Assembly: GCF_004364325.1 (NCBI RefSeq)
Contig: NZ_SOCP01000004.1
Coordinates: 248,001-312,000 of the forward strand
Source: Actinophytocola oryzae
Lineage (GTDB): Bacteria; Actinomycetota; Actinomycetes; Mycobacteriales; Pseudonocardiaceae
Reading direction: 5' to 3'
Length of the DNA stretch: 64,000 nt
Shown: positions 52,591-61,165 of the stretch, piece by piece
Numbering within the stretch: the first letter of the stretch is position 1
Layout of the letters: each line of letters starts with the position of its first letter
Notes under the pieces: model-generated
The model's database searches: none
The model's input: the letters and a program-made list of their open reading frames with translations, nothing else
What the model was told of the DNA's origin: nothing
Made by a program: the position numbers and the translations under genes

Positions 52591-53359
52591 CTAGGGTCCT
52601 TTCCTGGCTTTTCCGATGAGCTTGCTTGCCGCGTCTTTGGTCAGCCTGTTCAACACTTGGGTGATCGGCTCGTTCAGCTGCCGTGGCGGCAGATCGTGCG
52701 CTTCCAGCACGGCCGCTGGCAAGGTGGTGAAACCGTCCGTCTTCTCTTTTTTCGCCCACTTGTTGTACAGGACGTCCAGGAATTTCAACTGGTCGCGGGT
52801 TGCCTGCTCGACCCGTCGCTTCTTGGGTTGTCCGTGGGTGAACGGGTCGGACTGGGTGGCAACTCCGAAGGCGGGCGTATCCTGGCTGCTCGACCCTCTT
52901 TTTCTGATGTGGGTCGACTGCTCGGCGCGATTCACCATCGCCTCGAGTTCGGCGTCGAAGGGGATTTCGGTGTACTCGGCGCACCGGTCGAGTTTCAGCT
53001 CTGGAGGTGGTGATTTCTCCTCTGTGGTCGCCTGCTCGGTGGGTGCCCGATCGCATCGAGGTCCATGGTGGCCAACTCCGAGTCGGACAGCGCGAAGGGG
53101 TCAAAGCGGGTCGCGAGTTGTTCGTACGCGCCTTGTTCCTTCGGCGGGTCGAACTTGGCTTGGGCGTCGGCGACCTTCTTTCTGCCCGAGACGGCTCGAC
53201 CGATATCTTGCCTGGCCAGCAGGTATCCGTCGTAGCTGTTGACCTTGTTGATCGCCTTGGTGAGCCACTCCACCTGTCGCTCACCAAGACGCTGCTCACT
53301 TTCTTGCGACAGCAGCGACTTGTATAGGGCTCTTTGCTCGCTTTCCGTACACGTCCCGG
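52591..53359 (-). pseudogene. Frame-disrupted 3' part of the deaminase-like locus
   Basis: Two overlapping minus-strand frames read as one protein if shifted once near 53040. The first part, from about 53340, gives ESEQRALYKSLLSQESEQRL, then VEWLTKAINKVNSYDGYLLA, RQDIGRAVSGRKKVADAQAK and ATRFDPFALSDSELATMDLD. After the shift the next frame gives TEQATTEEKSPPPELKLDRC, AEYTEIPFDAELEAMVNRAE and ends LTKDAASKLIGKARKGP. Both parts have ordinary protein composition and continue into Arg/His-rich noise if not shifted. The upstream deaminase-like frame meets it with another shift near 53350. It is probably the C-terminal half of one gene, mutated or mis-sequenced. Function unknown. Confidence 0.6.
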
Positions 53360-54117
53360 GTGAGCTTGGGCATGGGCACTGCTCGGTCGTCGAGTCGGAG
53401 GCTCTTCAGGAACGTCGACAGCTCCTCGAGACCGGGCCGCAAGTCGGCGAATTCATCGCGGCTGATCAGGAAGTCGACCTCCGCGATGTGAACTGCCCGC
53501 GTTGCGATGTCCGCCAGATTGTGGTCGTTCGGGCCGTTGTGATAACCGGTGTATTCGACGATCGCGTCGTCTTCCAAAGCGTTGTTGAGGAACTTCTCGC
53601 ATTCGTCGCACGGTTTCAGCTCGGTGTAGAGCCGGGATATCCAGCCCTTGGTTCGGGCGGCCGGTGGCAGACCAGTCTTGGTCTTCGGCACGCCGACGTC
53701 CGCGGCGACCAGCCGTTCAGCGTGTTTCTCGCCGTATCGGACGGACTCGTCGTGCTCACTCGATCGGACCACTGGTTTGTGCTCCTGACCGCCCGGTTCG
53801 ACTGGGTAGGCGACCGCGATATTCGACTTGGCGTACAGAACCGAGGTTCGCTGCTGCTGCGCTTCCTTGTTGTAGCTCACTGGTTTCGGCACATAGCGCT
53901 GTACGCTGACCGGTGGTCGCGTTGTGCCGGATGCGGCGGGCGTCGTCCGGTCGCCGACCGACTGTCGGGGGCCGTCGCCGTGTATTCGGAGTGTTCTGAT
54001 CGAGTAGGACGCCGTGTCGGACGTGGTCACGGTGTCGACAGTGCACGTCGCGCACGACGGCCCCGGGCGCGTCGGCGTCCACCCCAACGCCGACACGCAC
54101 AACGCCCGACTCGTCAT
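53296..54117 (-). CDS. Deaminase-like protein (HAE...PCxxC zinc motif), possibly truncated
   Basis: Up to 273 residues. The central part has RYGEKHAERLVAADVG and, about 35 residues later, LYTELKPCDECEKFLNNALE, the His-Ala-Glu and Pro-Cys-x-x-Cys zinc signature of the cytidine-deaminase superfamily, which includes bacterial toxin deaminases and nucleic-acid editors. The first 50 residues after the ATG at 54117 look poorly coding, so the true start may be further in, before SYNKEAQQQRTSVLYAKSNI. The last 10 or so residues before the stop also look out of frame; see the pseudogene entry. GC content is lower than the surroundings, suggesting recent acquisition. Substrate unknown. Confidence 0.6.
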   Translation of the reverse strand: MTSRALCVSALGWTPTRPGPSCATCTVDTVTTSDTASYSIRTLRIHGDGPRQSVGDRTTPAASGTTRPPVSVQRYVPKPVSYNKEAQQQRTSVLYAKSNIAVAYPVEPGGQEHKPVVRSSEHDESVRYGEKHAERLVAADVGVPKTKTGLPPAARTKGWISRLYTELKPCDECEKFLNNALEDDAIVEYTGYHNGPNDHNLADIATRAVHIAEVDFLISRDEFADLRPGLEELSTFLKSLRLDDRAVPMPKLTRDVYGKRAKSPIQVAAVARK

Positions 54118-54130
54118 CCGCCCGGGGACT

Positions 54131-54186
54131 TCTCACCGAAGGACTCCTTCGTAACGCTGAGCGTCAGGAAGGAGTCCTTCGTAGCG
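54131..54186. repeat. Two-unit 30-bp hairpin repeat (same family)
   Basis: CGAAGGACTCCTTCG and GGAAGGAGTCCTTCG exactly 30 bases apart, joined by GTAACGCTGAGCGTCA. The array lies 24 bases past the stop of the ABC-2 permease gene and has a variant loop compared with the other two arrays. Confidence 0.85.
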
Positions 54187-54209
54187 GTTGGTGCCAGCCG
54201 CGGGGCGGG

Positions 54210-55055
54210 TCACTTGCGGTTGTACAGCCGCATCGTCATCGTGCCGAAGACCGCCACCAGCACGGCTGCCGACACCAGCACCCACGTGATCTCGCCTGCG
54301 TCCGGGGTGCCCTGCATCAGGCCACGGCACGCGGCCACGAGGTGCGTGATCGGGTTGACCTCGGTGAACACCCGTAACCAGCCCGGCATCGTGGTCGGCT
54401 CGACGAACACGTTGGACAGGAACGTCAGCGGGAACAGCACCATCATGCTGACACCCATCACCGACTTCTCCGTCCGCAGCAGCAGCCCGAACATGGTCCA
54501 GATCCACGAGAACGCGAACGAGAACACGATCAGCAGCGCGATCCCCAGCAGCACGCCACCCAACCCGCCGCCCGGGCGGAAGCCCAGGACCAGGCCGACC
54601 AGCAGGATGACCGTCGAGGCGAGCAGGTACCGCAGCATGTCGCCGAAGATCGCGCCCACCAGTGCGGCCGGGCGCCAGATCGGCAGCGTGCGGAACCGGT
54701 CGAACACGCCCTTCTCGATGTCGGTGTTGAGGCCAACGCCGGTGTACATGGTGATCATCACGACGCTCGTGACCATGATGCCCGGCAGCAGGAACTGCAG
54801 GTACTCCGTCACCGAACCGGCCAGCGCCCCACCGAACAGGTACGTGAACATCAGCGTCATCATGATCGGGAACGCCGTGACGTCGAACAGCTGCTCCGGC
54901 ACGTGCTTGATCTTCAGCAGCGCCCGCCACCCGAACGTCACCGACGCCGACCACGCACTCGGCCGCGGCGGCTGCTCACCGGACGCCAGCACCGCGCCCA
55001 GGCTCTCCGCCGCCGGTGTGTAGGTCGTCGTCTGCTCGGTAGTGGTCGCGGTCAT
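54210..55055 (-). CDS. ABC-2 type exporter permease (DrrB-like)
   Basis: Membrane protein of 281 residues with six helices. The region [40 protein letters not shown] and [20 protein letters not shown] is the DrrB/daunorubicin-resistance pattern, and [19 protein letters not shown] is the conserved periplasmic loop. The ATG overlaps the ATPase stop (ATGA). With the ATPase it forms an exporter of the antibiotic-resistance class; the solute is unknown and no biosynthetic cluster is adjacent. Confidence 0.92.
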   Translation of the reverse strand: MTATTTEQTTTYTPAAESLGAVLASGEQPPRPSAWSASVTFGWRALLKIKHVPEQLFDVTAFPIMMTLMFTYLFGGALAGSVTEYLQFLLPGIMVTSVVMITMYTGVGLNTDIEKGVFDRFRTLPIWRPAALVGAIFGDMLRYLLASTVILLVGLVLGFRPGGGLGGVLLGIALLIVFSFAFSWIWTMFGLLLRTEKSVMGVSMMVLFPLTFLSNVFVEPTTMPGWLRVFTEVNPITHLVAACRGLMQGTPDAGEITWVLVSAAVLVAVFGTMTMRLYNRK

Positions 55056-56017
55056 GCCGCCGCCCCCTTGTCCGTCACGGCCAGGAACACCTCGTCGAGC
55101 GTCGGCTGCCCGAGTGCGAAGTTGTCGACGGTGATGCCGGCCCTCGCCAGCTCCGCCAGTGCGCGCGCCGCCTGCTCCGCGGCCTCGCGGTCGGTGTCGT
55201 CCCCGGACAGCTGCGCCGTCAGCGCCACCGGGTCGGGGTCGGGCTGGACGTTCGGCCCCAACACGGTGCGCAGCAACGTGATCGCGTCGGAGCGCTGGCC
55301 GGCGTCCCGCAGTCGCACGTGGACGGAGCCCGCCCCGACCGACGCCTTCAGCTCGCCAGGCGTGCCCTCGGCGATCACCCTGCCGTGGTCGATCACCGCG
55401 ATGCGTGACGCCAGCTGGTCGGCCTCGTCGAGGTACTGCGTGGTCAGCAGCACGGTCGTGCCCTGCGCGACGATGATCCGCACGATGTCCCAGACCTGGT
55501 TGCGGCTGCGTGGGTCCAGGCCGGTGGTCGGCTCGTCGAGGAACAGGACGTCCGGCGTGCGCAGGATGCTCGCCGCGATGTCCAGGCGCCTGCGCATGCC
55601 GCCGGAGTAGTTCTTGACCTGCCGGTCCGCCGCGTCACTGAGACCGAACGCCGCCAGCAGCCGTGCCGAGCGGTCCCGCGCGGCCACCTTGCGGTGACCG
55701 AGAAGACGCCCCAGCAGCACCAGGTTCTCCGCGCCGGTCAGGTCCTCGTCCACGGAGGCGTACTGGCCGGTCAGGCTGACCCGCCTGCGCACGGCGTCCG
55801 GCTCGCGCAGCACGTCGTGGCCGAACACGCGAGCCTCGCCGTCGTCCGGGCGCAGCAGCGTGGCGAGCATGCGCACCGCCGTCGTCTTCCCCGCGCCGTT
55901 GGGCCCGAGCACCCCGTAGACCGTGCCCGCGGGCACGGCGAGGTCGATCCCGTCGACCGCCCGGTTCTCACCGAACGCCTTCACCAGGCCGGCTGTCTCT
56001 ATCGCCAGCTCATTCAT
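55052..56017 (-). CDS. ABC exporter ATP-binding protein (DrrA-like)
   Basis: ATPase of 321 residues. Walker [19 protein letters not shown], signature [16 protein letters not shown], Walker [21 protein letters not shown] and [15 protein letters not shown] are the DrrA blocks. The C-terminal extension with [10 protein letters not shown] is the usual regulatory tail. A GGGGAG site precedes the ATG. First gene of the two-gene exporter operon; the FMN reductase gene ends 18 bases upstream on the same strand. Confidence 0.94.
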   Translation of the reverse strand: MNELAIETAGLVKAFGENRAVDGIDLAVPAGTVYGVLGPNGAGKTTAVRMLATLLRPDDGEARVFGHDVLREPDAVRRRVSLTGQYASVDEDLTGAENLVLLGRLLGHRKVAARDRSARLLAAFGLSDAADRQVKNYSGGMRRRLDIAASILRTPDVLFLDEPTTGLDPRSRNQVWDIVRIIVAQGTTVLLTTQYLDEADQLASRIAVIDHGRVIAEGTPGELKASVGAGSVHVRLRDAGQRSDAITLLRTVLGPNVQPDPDPVALTAQLSGDDTDREAAEQAARALAELARAGITVDNFALGQPTLDEVFLAVTDKGAAA

Positions 56018-56035
56018 CGTTCTCCCCTTTGTCGT

Positions 56036-56575
56036 TCATGCGACGTACGCACGGGTCGCGCGGGCGCGTTTGAGCGCGTCGCCCCACCAGACCAGCTCGT
56101 CCAGCAACAGTGTCGCCGCCGGCTCGTGCCCAGGCCCCGGCCCGGCCTCCATCAGGTCGACCGCGACCTCGTCGCGCATCGTGACAGTGTGCAGCTCGGC
56201 GAAGACCACCCGCAGCGCGGCGGCCGCGTGGTGGCCGCGCGAGCCGCAGCCGTAACAGACGAACCCGACCGGCTTGGCGTGCCACTCGTCGTAGCCGTAG
56301 TCGATGGCCTGCTTGAGCGAGGCCGGAAAGCTGCGGTTGTACTCGGGCGTGACCACGACGAACCCGTCCGACGCCCCGACCGCGTCGACGAACCGCCGCA
56401 TCTCCCCGGTCGCCCGCTGCGGCAGCGCCGCCGGGAAGTCGAAGGCCGCGAGGTCGAGCAGGTCGACCTCGATGTCGCCACGCGTCCCCGCCACCCCGGC
56501 GAACCAGGCGGCGATCCCGTCGCCGACCCGCCCTTCCCGAGTACTCCCGACGATCACCGCGATCCGCAGTCCCAC
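56036..56575 (-). CDS. NAD(P)H-dependent FMN reductase
   Basis: Flavodoxin-like oxidoreductase of 179 residues. The FMN phosphate loop is IVGSTREGRVGDGIA and the conserved VVVTPEYNRSFPASLKQAID is the second FMN site; FVCYGCGSRGHHAAAALR follows. It starts at GTG after GGGAGG. It may supply reduced flavin or reduce quinones. The DrrAB-type genes follow 18 bases on and may be in the same transcript, which would suggest a drug or redox stress response (inference). Confidence 0.88.
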   Translation of the reverse strand: MGLRIAVIVGSTREGRVGDGIAAWFAGVAGTRGDIEVDLLDLAAFDFPAALPQRATGEMRRFVDAVGASDGFVVVTPEYNRSFPASLKQAIDYGYDEWHAKPVGFVCYGCGSRGHHAAAALRVVFAELHTVTMRDEVAVDLMEAGPGPGHEPAATLLLDELVWWGDALKRARATRAYVA

Positions 56576-56663
56576 GGGCGCTCGCCTCCCTCGGTCGGTT
56601 CCTCACAACCAGGAGGCGCGAGATGGTCCGCTGGATCGGATCTGGCGGAGGCGCGAAACGCGC

Positions 56664-56691
56664 GAGGCGCGCACCCGCGGGTGCGCGCCTC
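56664..56691 (-). terminator. 28-bp perfect palindrome terminator
   Basis: GAGGCGCGCACCCG is followed directly by its reverse complement CGGGTGCGCGCCTC, 15 bases beyond the ketopantoate-reductase-like gene stop. No T-tract. Confidence 0.8.
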
Positions 56692-56706
56692 GTCGTGGCG
56701 GGGGAG

Positions 56707-57681
56707 TCAGGCGGCGGTGCACTGGTCGTTCAGCAGGTCGGCCAGTGCCGCGACCACCCGGAGCGTCGGGGCCTCGACGCCCGTCAGGTCGGCCAGTTCG
56801 ACGACCGCGGTCAGGATGACGTCCAGTTCCATGGGCTTGCCCTTCTCCAGGTCCTGGAGGGTGGACGTCTTGTGCTCGCCTGCGCGTTCGGCGCCTGCCA
56901 GCCGTCGTTCGATGGAGATCTCGGGGTGGGAGCCGAGGTGTGCGGCCACGTCGAGGGTCTCCCGCATCATCCGGGTCACCAGCTCGCGCGTGTCCCGGTG
57001 GCGGCAGATACCGGCCATGGTCGCCCTGGTCAGGGCGCTGATGGGGTTGAAGGCGATGTTGCCCATCAGCTTCAGCCAGATGTCCTTGCGCAGGTCCGGT
57101 TCGACCGGGCACTTCAGGCCGCCCGCGATCATCGCCTGCGAGAAGCCGACACAGCGGTCGGAGATCTCGCCGGTCGGCTCGCCGATGGAGAAGCGGGTGC
57201 CCTCCAGGTGCCTGATCACGCCCGGCGACTCGATCTCGGTCGCGGCGTAGACCACGCAGCCCACCGCCCGGTCGACGGGTAGTGCGGCGCTCACGGCCCC
57301 ACCCGGGTCGACGCTGTTGATGCGGTGGTCGCGGTACCTGCTGTCCATCCCGTGGAAGTACCACCACGGGATGCCGTTCTGCGCCGCGATGATGGTGGTC
57401 CCGTCGTGGAGCAGTGGCTTGACCATCGGGCCCGCGTCGGCGTACCGGTTGGCCTTCAGGCCGAGGAAGACGTGGTCGACGGGGCCGACCTCGGCGGGGT
57501 TGTCGGTGGCGTACGGGCGGGCCTCGAAATCTCCTCGGGGGCTCACCACGCGAACGCCCGACTCTCTGATCTTCTTCAGGTGGGGACCTCTGGCGATGAG
57601 GTGAACCTCGACACCGGCTCGATGCAGTGCCGCACCTACGTACGCGCCGATGGCGCCGGCCCCAAGAACAGCAACTTTCAC
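56707..57681 (-). CDS. 2-dehydropantoate 2-reductase family protein (ApbA/PanE-like)
   Basis: NADP-dependent reductase of 324 residues. The dinucleotide motif is VAVLGAGAIGAYVGAALHRA; the C-domain has KLMGNIAFNPISALTRATMA with the conserved Lys and Asn of ketopantoate reductase. It starts at GTG with GGAG six bases upstream. It is divergent from the CoA-dependent C2 unit and shares a GTATGCAG-type operator sequence with it, so it may reduce a 2-keto acid linked to that pathway instead of making pantoate (inference). Confidence 0.88.
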   Translation of the reverse strand: MKVAVLGAGAIGAYVGAALHRAGVEVHLIARGPHLKKIRESGVRVVSPRGDFEARPYATDNPAEVGPVDHVFLGLKANRYADAGPMVKPLLHDGTTIIAAQNGIPWWYFHGMDSRYRDHRINSVDPGGAVSAALPVDRAVGCVVYAATEIESPGVIRHLEGTRFSIGEPTGEISDRCVGFSQAMIAGGLKCPVEPDLRKDIWLKLMGNIAFNPISALTRATMAGICRHRDTRELVTRMMRETLDVAAHLGSHPEISIERRLAGAERAGEHKTSTLQDLEKGKPMELDVILTAVVELADLTGVEAPTLRVVAALADLLNDQCTAA

Positions 57682-57708
57682 CGCAAGCTCCGTCCTTGTA
57701 TTCAAATG

Positions 57709-57721
57709 GTATGCAGCATAC
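57709..57721. promoter_or_regulatory. GntR-like operator before the reductase gene
   Basis: GTATGCAGCATAC is palindromic except for its central base, 27 bases upstream of the reductase start codon. A related sequence occurs at 58163-58181 before the ThDP lyase gene. Confidence 0.65.
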
Positions 57722-57875
57722 AGTATGAGATGTTCGGCGAAACGAGAAGTGGGTGAGCGGAGCTTGCGGAGCGAAACTTCGGCACGAGGTGGGACGCCGG
57801 GTCCGCGGCGGCGCCGGTGGAGCGGAGTCCGCGGAGCGTTCCGGTGCCGCCGCGCGGACGAGGGGGCGTCCTGAC

Positions 57876-58127
57876 ATGGACGGGCTCGCGGAATGGCTCC
57901 GGGCTGCCAGTGCCCGGTTGGGTATCGACGCAGGTCAGGTCGACAGCGCGGAGATCATCCGCCTCGCGAGGGACGTGCGGCGCGCGGAGTCGGGTCCCGC
58001 GGCGTTCATGGCCGTCTACCTGCTCGGCGTCGCGGTCGGCCGCGGCGCGGATCCCCACGACGCCGCCGCACACCTCGCCGACCTGATCGAGGAGCGATCA
58101 GGCACCACGTGCGACTGGCGCGACTAA
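57876..58127 (+). CDS. DUF6457 domain-containing protein
   Basis: Small helical protein of 83 residues: MDGLAEWLRAASARLGI, then QVDSAEIIRLARDVRRAESG and FMAVYLLGVAVGRGADPHDA. This is the DUF6457 pattern, often encoded near molybdenum cofactor or oxidoreductase genes. GGGGG lies upstream of the ATG at 57876; longer in-frame sequence is a leader shadow. Role unknown. Confidence 0.8.
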   Translation: MDGLAEWLRAASARLGIDAGQVDSAEIIRLARDVRRAESGPAAFMAVYLLGVAVGRGADPHDAAAHLADLIEERSGTTCDWRD

Positions 58128-58162
58128 CGGCTCTGGACCCGGACATCGGTCCTCACTACAGT

Positions 58163-58181
58163 CATACGGTATGCAGTATGC
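58163..58181. promoter_or_regulatory. GntR-like operator before the ThDP lyase gene
   Basis: CATACGGTATG is a perfect 5-1-5 dyad and merges with GTATGCAGTATGC, matching the 57709 site at 11 of 13 positions. The two sites probably bind one regulator encoded outside this interval. Confidence 0.65.
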
Positions 58182-58213
58182 GCCAAGTCCCCGATAAGGA
58201 GATGACGACACAG

Positions 58214-59917
58214 ATGGCTTCACAGGCTCAGACGGCGCCGGGAGAGAACCAAGAGATGATCTCCGGCGGACATCTGGTGGCGAAGGCGCTCAAGGCCGAG
58301 GGCGTGGACGTGATCTTCACGCTCTGCGGCGGCCACATCATCGACATCTACGACGGATGTGTCGACGAGGGCATCGACGTCATCGACGTACGCCATGAGC
58401 AGGTCGCGGCCCACGCCGCGGACGGATACGCGCGCATCACCGGCAAGCCGGGCGTCGCGGTGGTGACCGCCGGTCCCGGCACCACCGACGCGGTCACCGG
58501 CGTGGCCAACGCGCTGCGTGCCGAGAGCCCGATGCTGCTGATCGGCGGCCAGGGCGCGCTCTCCCAGCACAAGATGGGGTCCCTCCAGGACCTCCCGCAC
58601 GTCGACATGATGAACCCCATCACCAAGTTCGCCGCGACCGTGCCCAGCACCGAGCGCGCCGCCGACCTGGTGTCGATGGCCTTCCGCGAGTGCTTCCACG
58701 GCGCCCCCGGCCCGTCCTTCCTCGAGATCCCCCGTGACGTGCTCGACGCGAAGGTCCCACTGGAGAAGGCACGTATCCCCAGCTCGGGTGCCTACCGGGC
58801 CTCGACCAGGTCGGCTGGCGACCCCGCCGCCATCGAGCGGCTCGCCGACCTCGTGGTGGGTGCCGAGAAGCCGTGCGTGCTGCTCGGCAGCCAGGTCTGG
58901 ACCACGCGCGGCACCGAGGCGGCCACCGAGTTCGTGCGCACGCTGAACGTGCCCGCGTTCATGAACGGCTCCGGCCGCGGCACGCTGCCCCCTGGCGACC
59001 CGCACCACCTGCAGCTCGCGCGCCGCTACGCGTTCCAGAACGCCGACCTGATCATCATCGTCGGCACGCCGTTCGACTTCCGGATGGGTTACGGCAAGCG
59101 CCTGTCCCAGGACGCGACGGTCGTGCAGATCGACCTCGACTACCGCACGGTCGGCAAGAACCGCGACGTCGACCTCGGCATCGTCGGCGACGCGGGCCTC
59201 GTGCTCGCCTCGGTCACGCAGGCCGCGTCCGGCCGCGTCGACAACGGCTCCGTCGCACGCAAGACCTGGCTCGAGGAGCTTCGTGCGGTCGAGACGCAGG
59301 CGTACGAGAAGCGTCTGCCGCGCCAGCTTTCCGACGCCTCGCCGATCGACCCGTACCGCCTGGTCCACGAGATCAACGAGTTCCTCACCGAGGACTCCGT
59401 CTACATCGGCGACGGCGGCGACATCGTCACCTTCTCCGGCCAGGTCGTGCAGCCGAAGTCGCCGGGTCACTGGATGGACCCCGGTCCGCTCGGGACGCTC
59501 GGCGTCGGCGTGCCGTTCGTGATGGCGGCCAAGTACGCCAGGCCGGACAAGGAGGTCGTCGCGCTCTTCGGTGACGGCGCCTTCTCGCTGACCGGCTTCG
59601 ACTTCGAGACGCTGGTCCGGTTCAACCTGCCGTTCGTCGGCATCGTCGGCAACAACTCCTCGATGAACCAGATCCGGTACGGCCAGATCCAGAAGTACGG
59701 CGCGGACCGCGGCCGGGTCGGCAACACGCTCGGCGACATCCGGTACAGCGAGTTCGCGAAGATGCTCGGCGGCTACGGGGAGGAAGTGCGTGACCCCAAG
59801 GACATCCGGCCCGCGCTCGAGCGTGCCCGCGAGAGCGGCCTGCCGTCGCTGATCAACGTCTGGGTCGACCCCGAGGTCTACGCGCCGGGGACGATGAACC
59901 AGACCATGTACAAGTAA
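58214..59917 (+). CDS. ThDP-dependent lyase (oxalyl-CoA decarboxylase / 2-hydroxyacyl-CoA lyase-like)
   Basis: Thiamine-diphosphate enzyme of about 567 residues. The catalytic Glu lies in [18 protein letters not shown], followed by [20 protein letters not shown] and [20 protein letters not shown]. The ThDP/Mg motif is [20 protein letters not shown]...[17 protein letters not shown] (GDG to NN). Its N-domain resembles acetolactate synthase and 2-hydroxyacyl-CoA lyase more than classical Oxc. AAGGAG favours ATG at 58214, with 58202 as alternative. It precedes an Frc-like CoA-transferase by 13 bases, so it likely cleaves or decarboxylates an acyl-CoA, giving formyl-CoA. Confidence 0.85.
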   Translation: MASQAQTAPGENQEMISGGHLVAKALKAEGVDVIFTLCGGHIIDIYDGCVDEGIDVIDVRHEQVAAHAADGYARITGKPGVAVVTAGPGTTDAVTGVANALRAESPMLLIGGQGALSQHKMGSLQDLPHVDMMNPITKFAATVPSTERAADLVSMAFRECFHGAPGPSFLEIPRDVLDAKVPLEKARIPSSGAYRASTRSAGDPAAIERLADLVVGAEKPCVLLGSQVWTTRGTEAATEFVRTLNVPAFMNGSGRGTLPPGDPHHLQLARRYAFQNADLIIIVGTPFDFRMGYGKRLSQDATVVQIDLDYRTVGKNRDVDLGIVGDAGLVLASVTQAASGRVDNGSVARKTWLEELRAVETQAYEKRLPRQLSDASPIDPYRLVHEINEFLTEDSVYIGDGGDIVTFSGQVVQPKSPGHWMDPGPLGTLGVGVPFVMAAKYARPDKEVVALFGDGAFSLTGFDFETLVRFNLPFVGIVGNNSSMNQIRYGQIQKYGADRGRVGNTLGDIRYSEFAKMLGGYGEEVRDPKDIRPALERARESGLPSLINVWVDPEVYAPGTMNQTMYK

Positions 59918-59930
59918 AGGGGCTTGTCAC

Positions 59931-61160
59931 ATGCGCAAGGCTTTGGAGGGCGTGCGCGTCCTCGACATGACCCACGTCCAGAGTGGACCGTCCGCGACGC
60001 AGATCCTCGCGTGGCTGGGCGCGGACGTGGTGAAGCTCGAGGCGGTCACCGGCGACATCACGCGCAAGCAGCTGCGTGACGTCCCGGACGCCGACAGCCT
60101 CTACTTCACGATGCTGAACTGCAACAAACGCAGCATCACGCTGAACATGAAGTCCCCCAAGGGCAAGGAGATCTTCACCGAGCTGGTGAAGAAGTTCGAC
60201 ATCCTCGCGGAGAACTTCGGGCCGGGTGCGGTGGACCGCATGGGGTTCTCGTGGGAGAAGCTGCAGGAGATCAACCCGAAGCTGATCTACGCGTCGATCA
60301 AGGGCTTCGGCGACGGCCCGTACAAGTTCTACAAGGCGTACGAGGTCGTCGCGCAGGCCATGGGCGGTTCCATGTCCACCACCGGTTTCGAGGACGGGCC
60401 GCCGCTCGCGACCGGTGCGCAGATCGGTGACTCGGGTACCGGAATGCACGCGGTGGCGGGTATCCTCGCCGCGCTGTACCAACGCGAGCACACCGGCCAG
60501 GGCCAGCGGGTCACGGTCGCCATGCAGCACGCGGTGCTCAACCTGTGCCGGGTCAAGCTGCGCGACCAGCAGCGGCTGGCGCACGGACCGCTCAACGAGT
60601 ACCCGAACGAGGAGTTCGGCGACACGGTTCCCCGTTCCGCCAACGCATCCGGCGGTGGCCAGCCGGGCTGGGCGATCAAGTGCGCGCCCGGTGGCCCGAA
60701 CGACTACATCTACGTGATCGTGCAGCCGGTCGGCTGGGCACCGATCACGCAGCTGATCGGGCGCCCCGAGCTGGCCAACGACCCGGACTGGGCCACGCCG
60801 GAGGCACGGTTGTCCAAGCTGGACAAGATGTTCCAGCTGATCGAGGAGTGGTCGTCCGCGCACGGCAAGTGGGACGTGCTCGCGATGCTGAACGAGCACA
60901 ACATCCCCTGCGGCCCGATCCTCTCCACCAAGGAGATCATCGAGGACGAGTCGCTGGCGGAGAACGAGATCGTGGTCAGGGTGGACCATCCGGAGCGCGG
61001 TGAGTTCGCGACGGTCGGCATGCCGATCAAACTGTCGGACTCACCCGCGGAAGTGCGGCGGTCCCCGTTGCTGGGGGAGCACAACCAGGAGATCTACGGC
61101 ACCGAACTCGGCCTGTCCGAGAGTGACATGGCCGAACTCAAGTCGAGTGGAGTGATCTGA
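59931..61160 (+). CDS. frc: Formyl-CoA:oxalate CoA-transferase homologue (class III)
   Basis: Class III (CaiB/BaiF) CoA-transferase of 409 residues. [20 protein letters not shown] opens it; the catalytic Asp is in [38 protein letters not shown] and [14 protein letters not shown] carry the glycine loop that closes over the thioester in Frc. [18 protein letters not shown] is also typical. These features match characterised formyl-CoA transferase closely. It should move CoA from formyl-CoA (or succinyl-CoA) to oxalate or another acid, supplying the lyase. An AAAGGGG site precedes the ATG. Confidence 0.88.
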   Translation: MRKALEGVRVLDMTHVQSGPSATQILAWLGADVVKLEAVTGDITRKQLRDVPDADSLYFTMLNCNKRSITLNMKSPKGKEIFTELVKKFDILAENFGPGAVDRMGFSWEKLQEINPKLIYASIKGFGDGPYKFYKAYEVVAQAMGGSMSTTGFEDGPPLATGAQIGDSGTGMHAVAGILAALYQREHTGQGQRVTVAMQHAVLNLCRVKLRDQQRLAHGPLNEYPNEEFGDTVPRSANASGGGQPGWAIKCAPGGPNDYIYVIVQPVGWAPITQLIGRPELANDPDWATPEARLSKLDKMFQLIEEWSSAHGKWDVLAMLNEHNIPCGPILSTKEIIEDESLAENEIVVRVDHPERGEFATVGMPIKLSDSPAEVRRSPLLGEHNQEIYGTELGLSESDMAELKSSGVI

Positions 61161-61165
61161 GGATC

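Noticed and set aside
54013..54153. Small plus-strand frame starting GTG and reading HVAHDGPGRVGVHPNADTHN
   Set aside because: Protein-like at first sight, but only 46 codons, without a ribosome site, and ending inside the hairpin repeat; at most a gene remnant.
53239..55023. Plus-strand frame of 594 codons opposite the deaminase and ABC permease
   Set aside because: Antisense to a clear DrrB gene, Ser/Arg/Thr-rich and without motifs.
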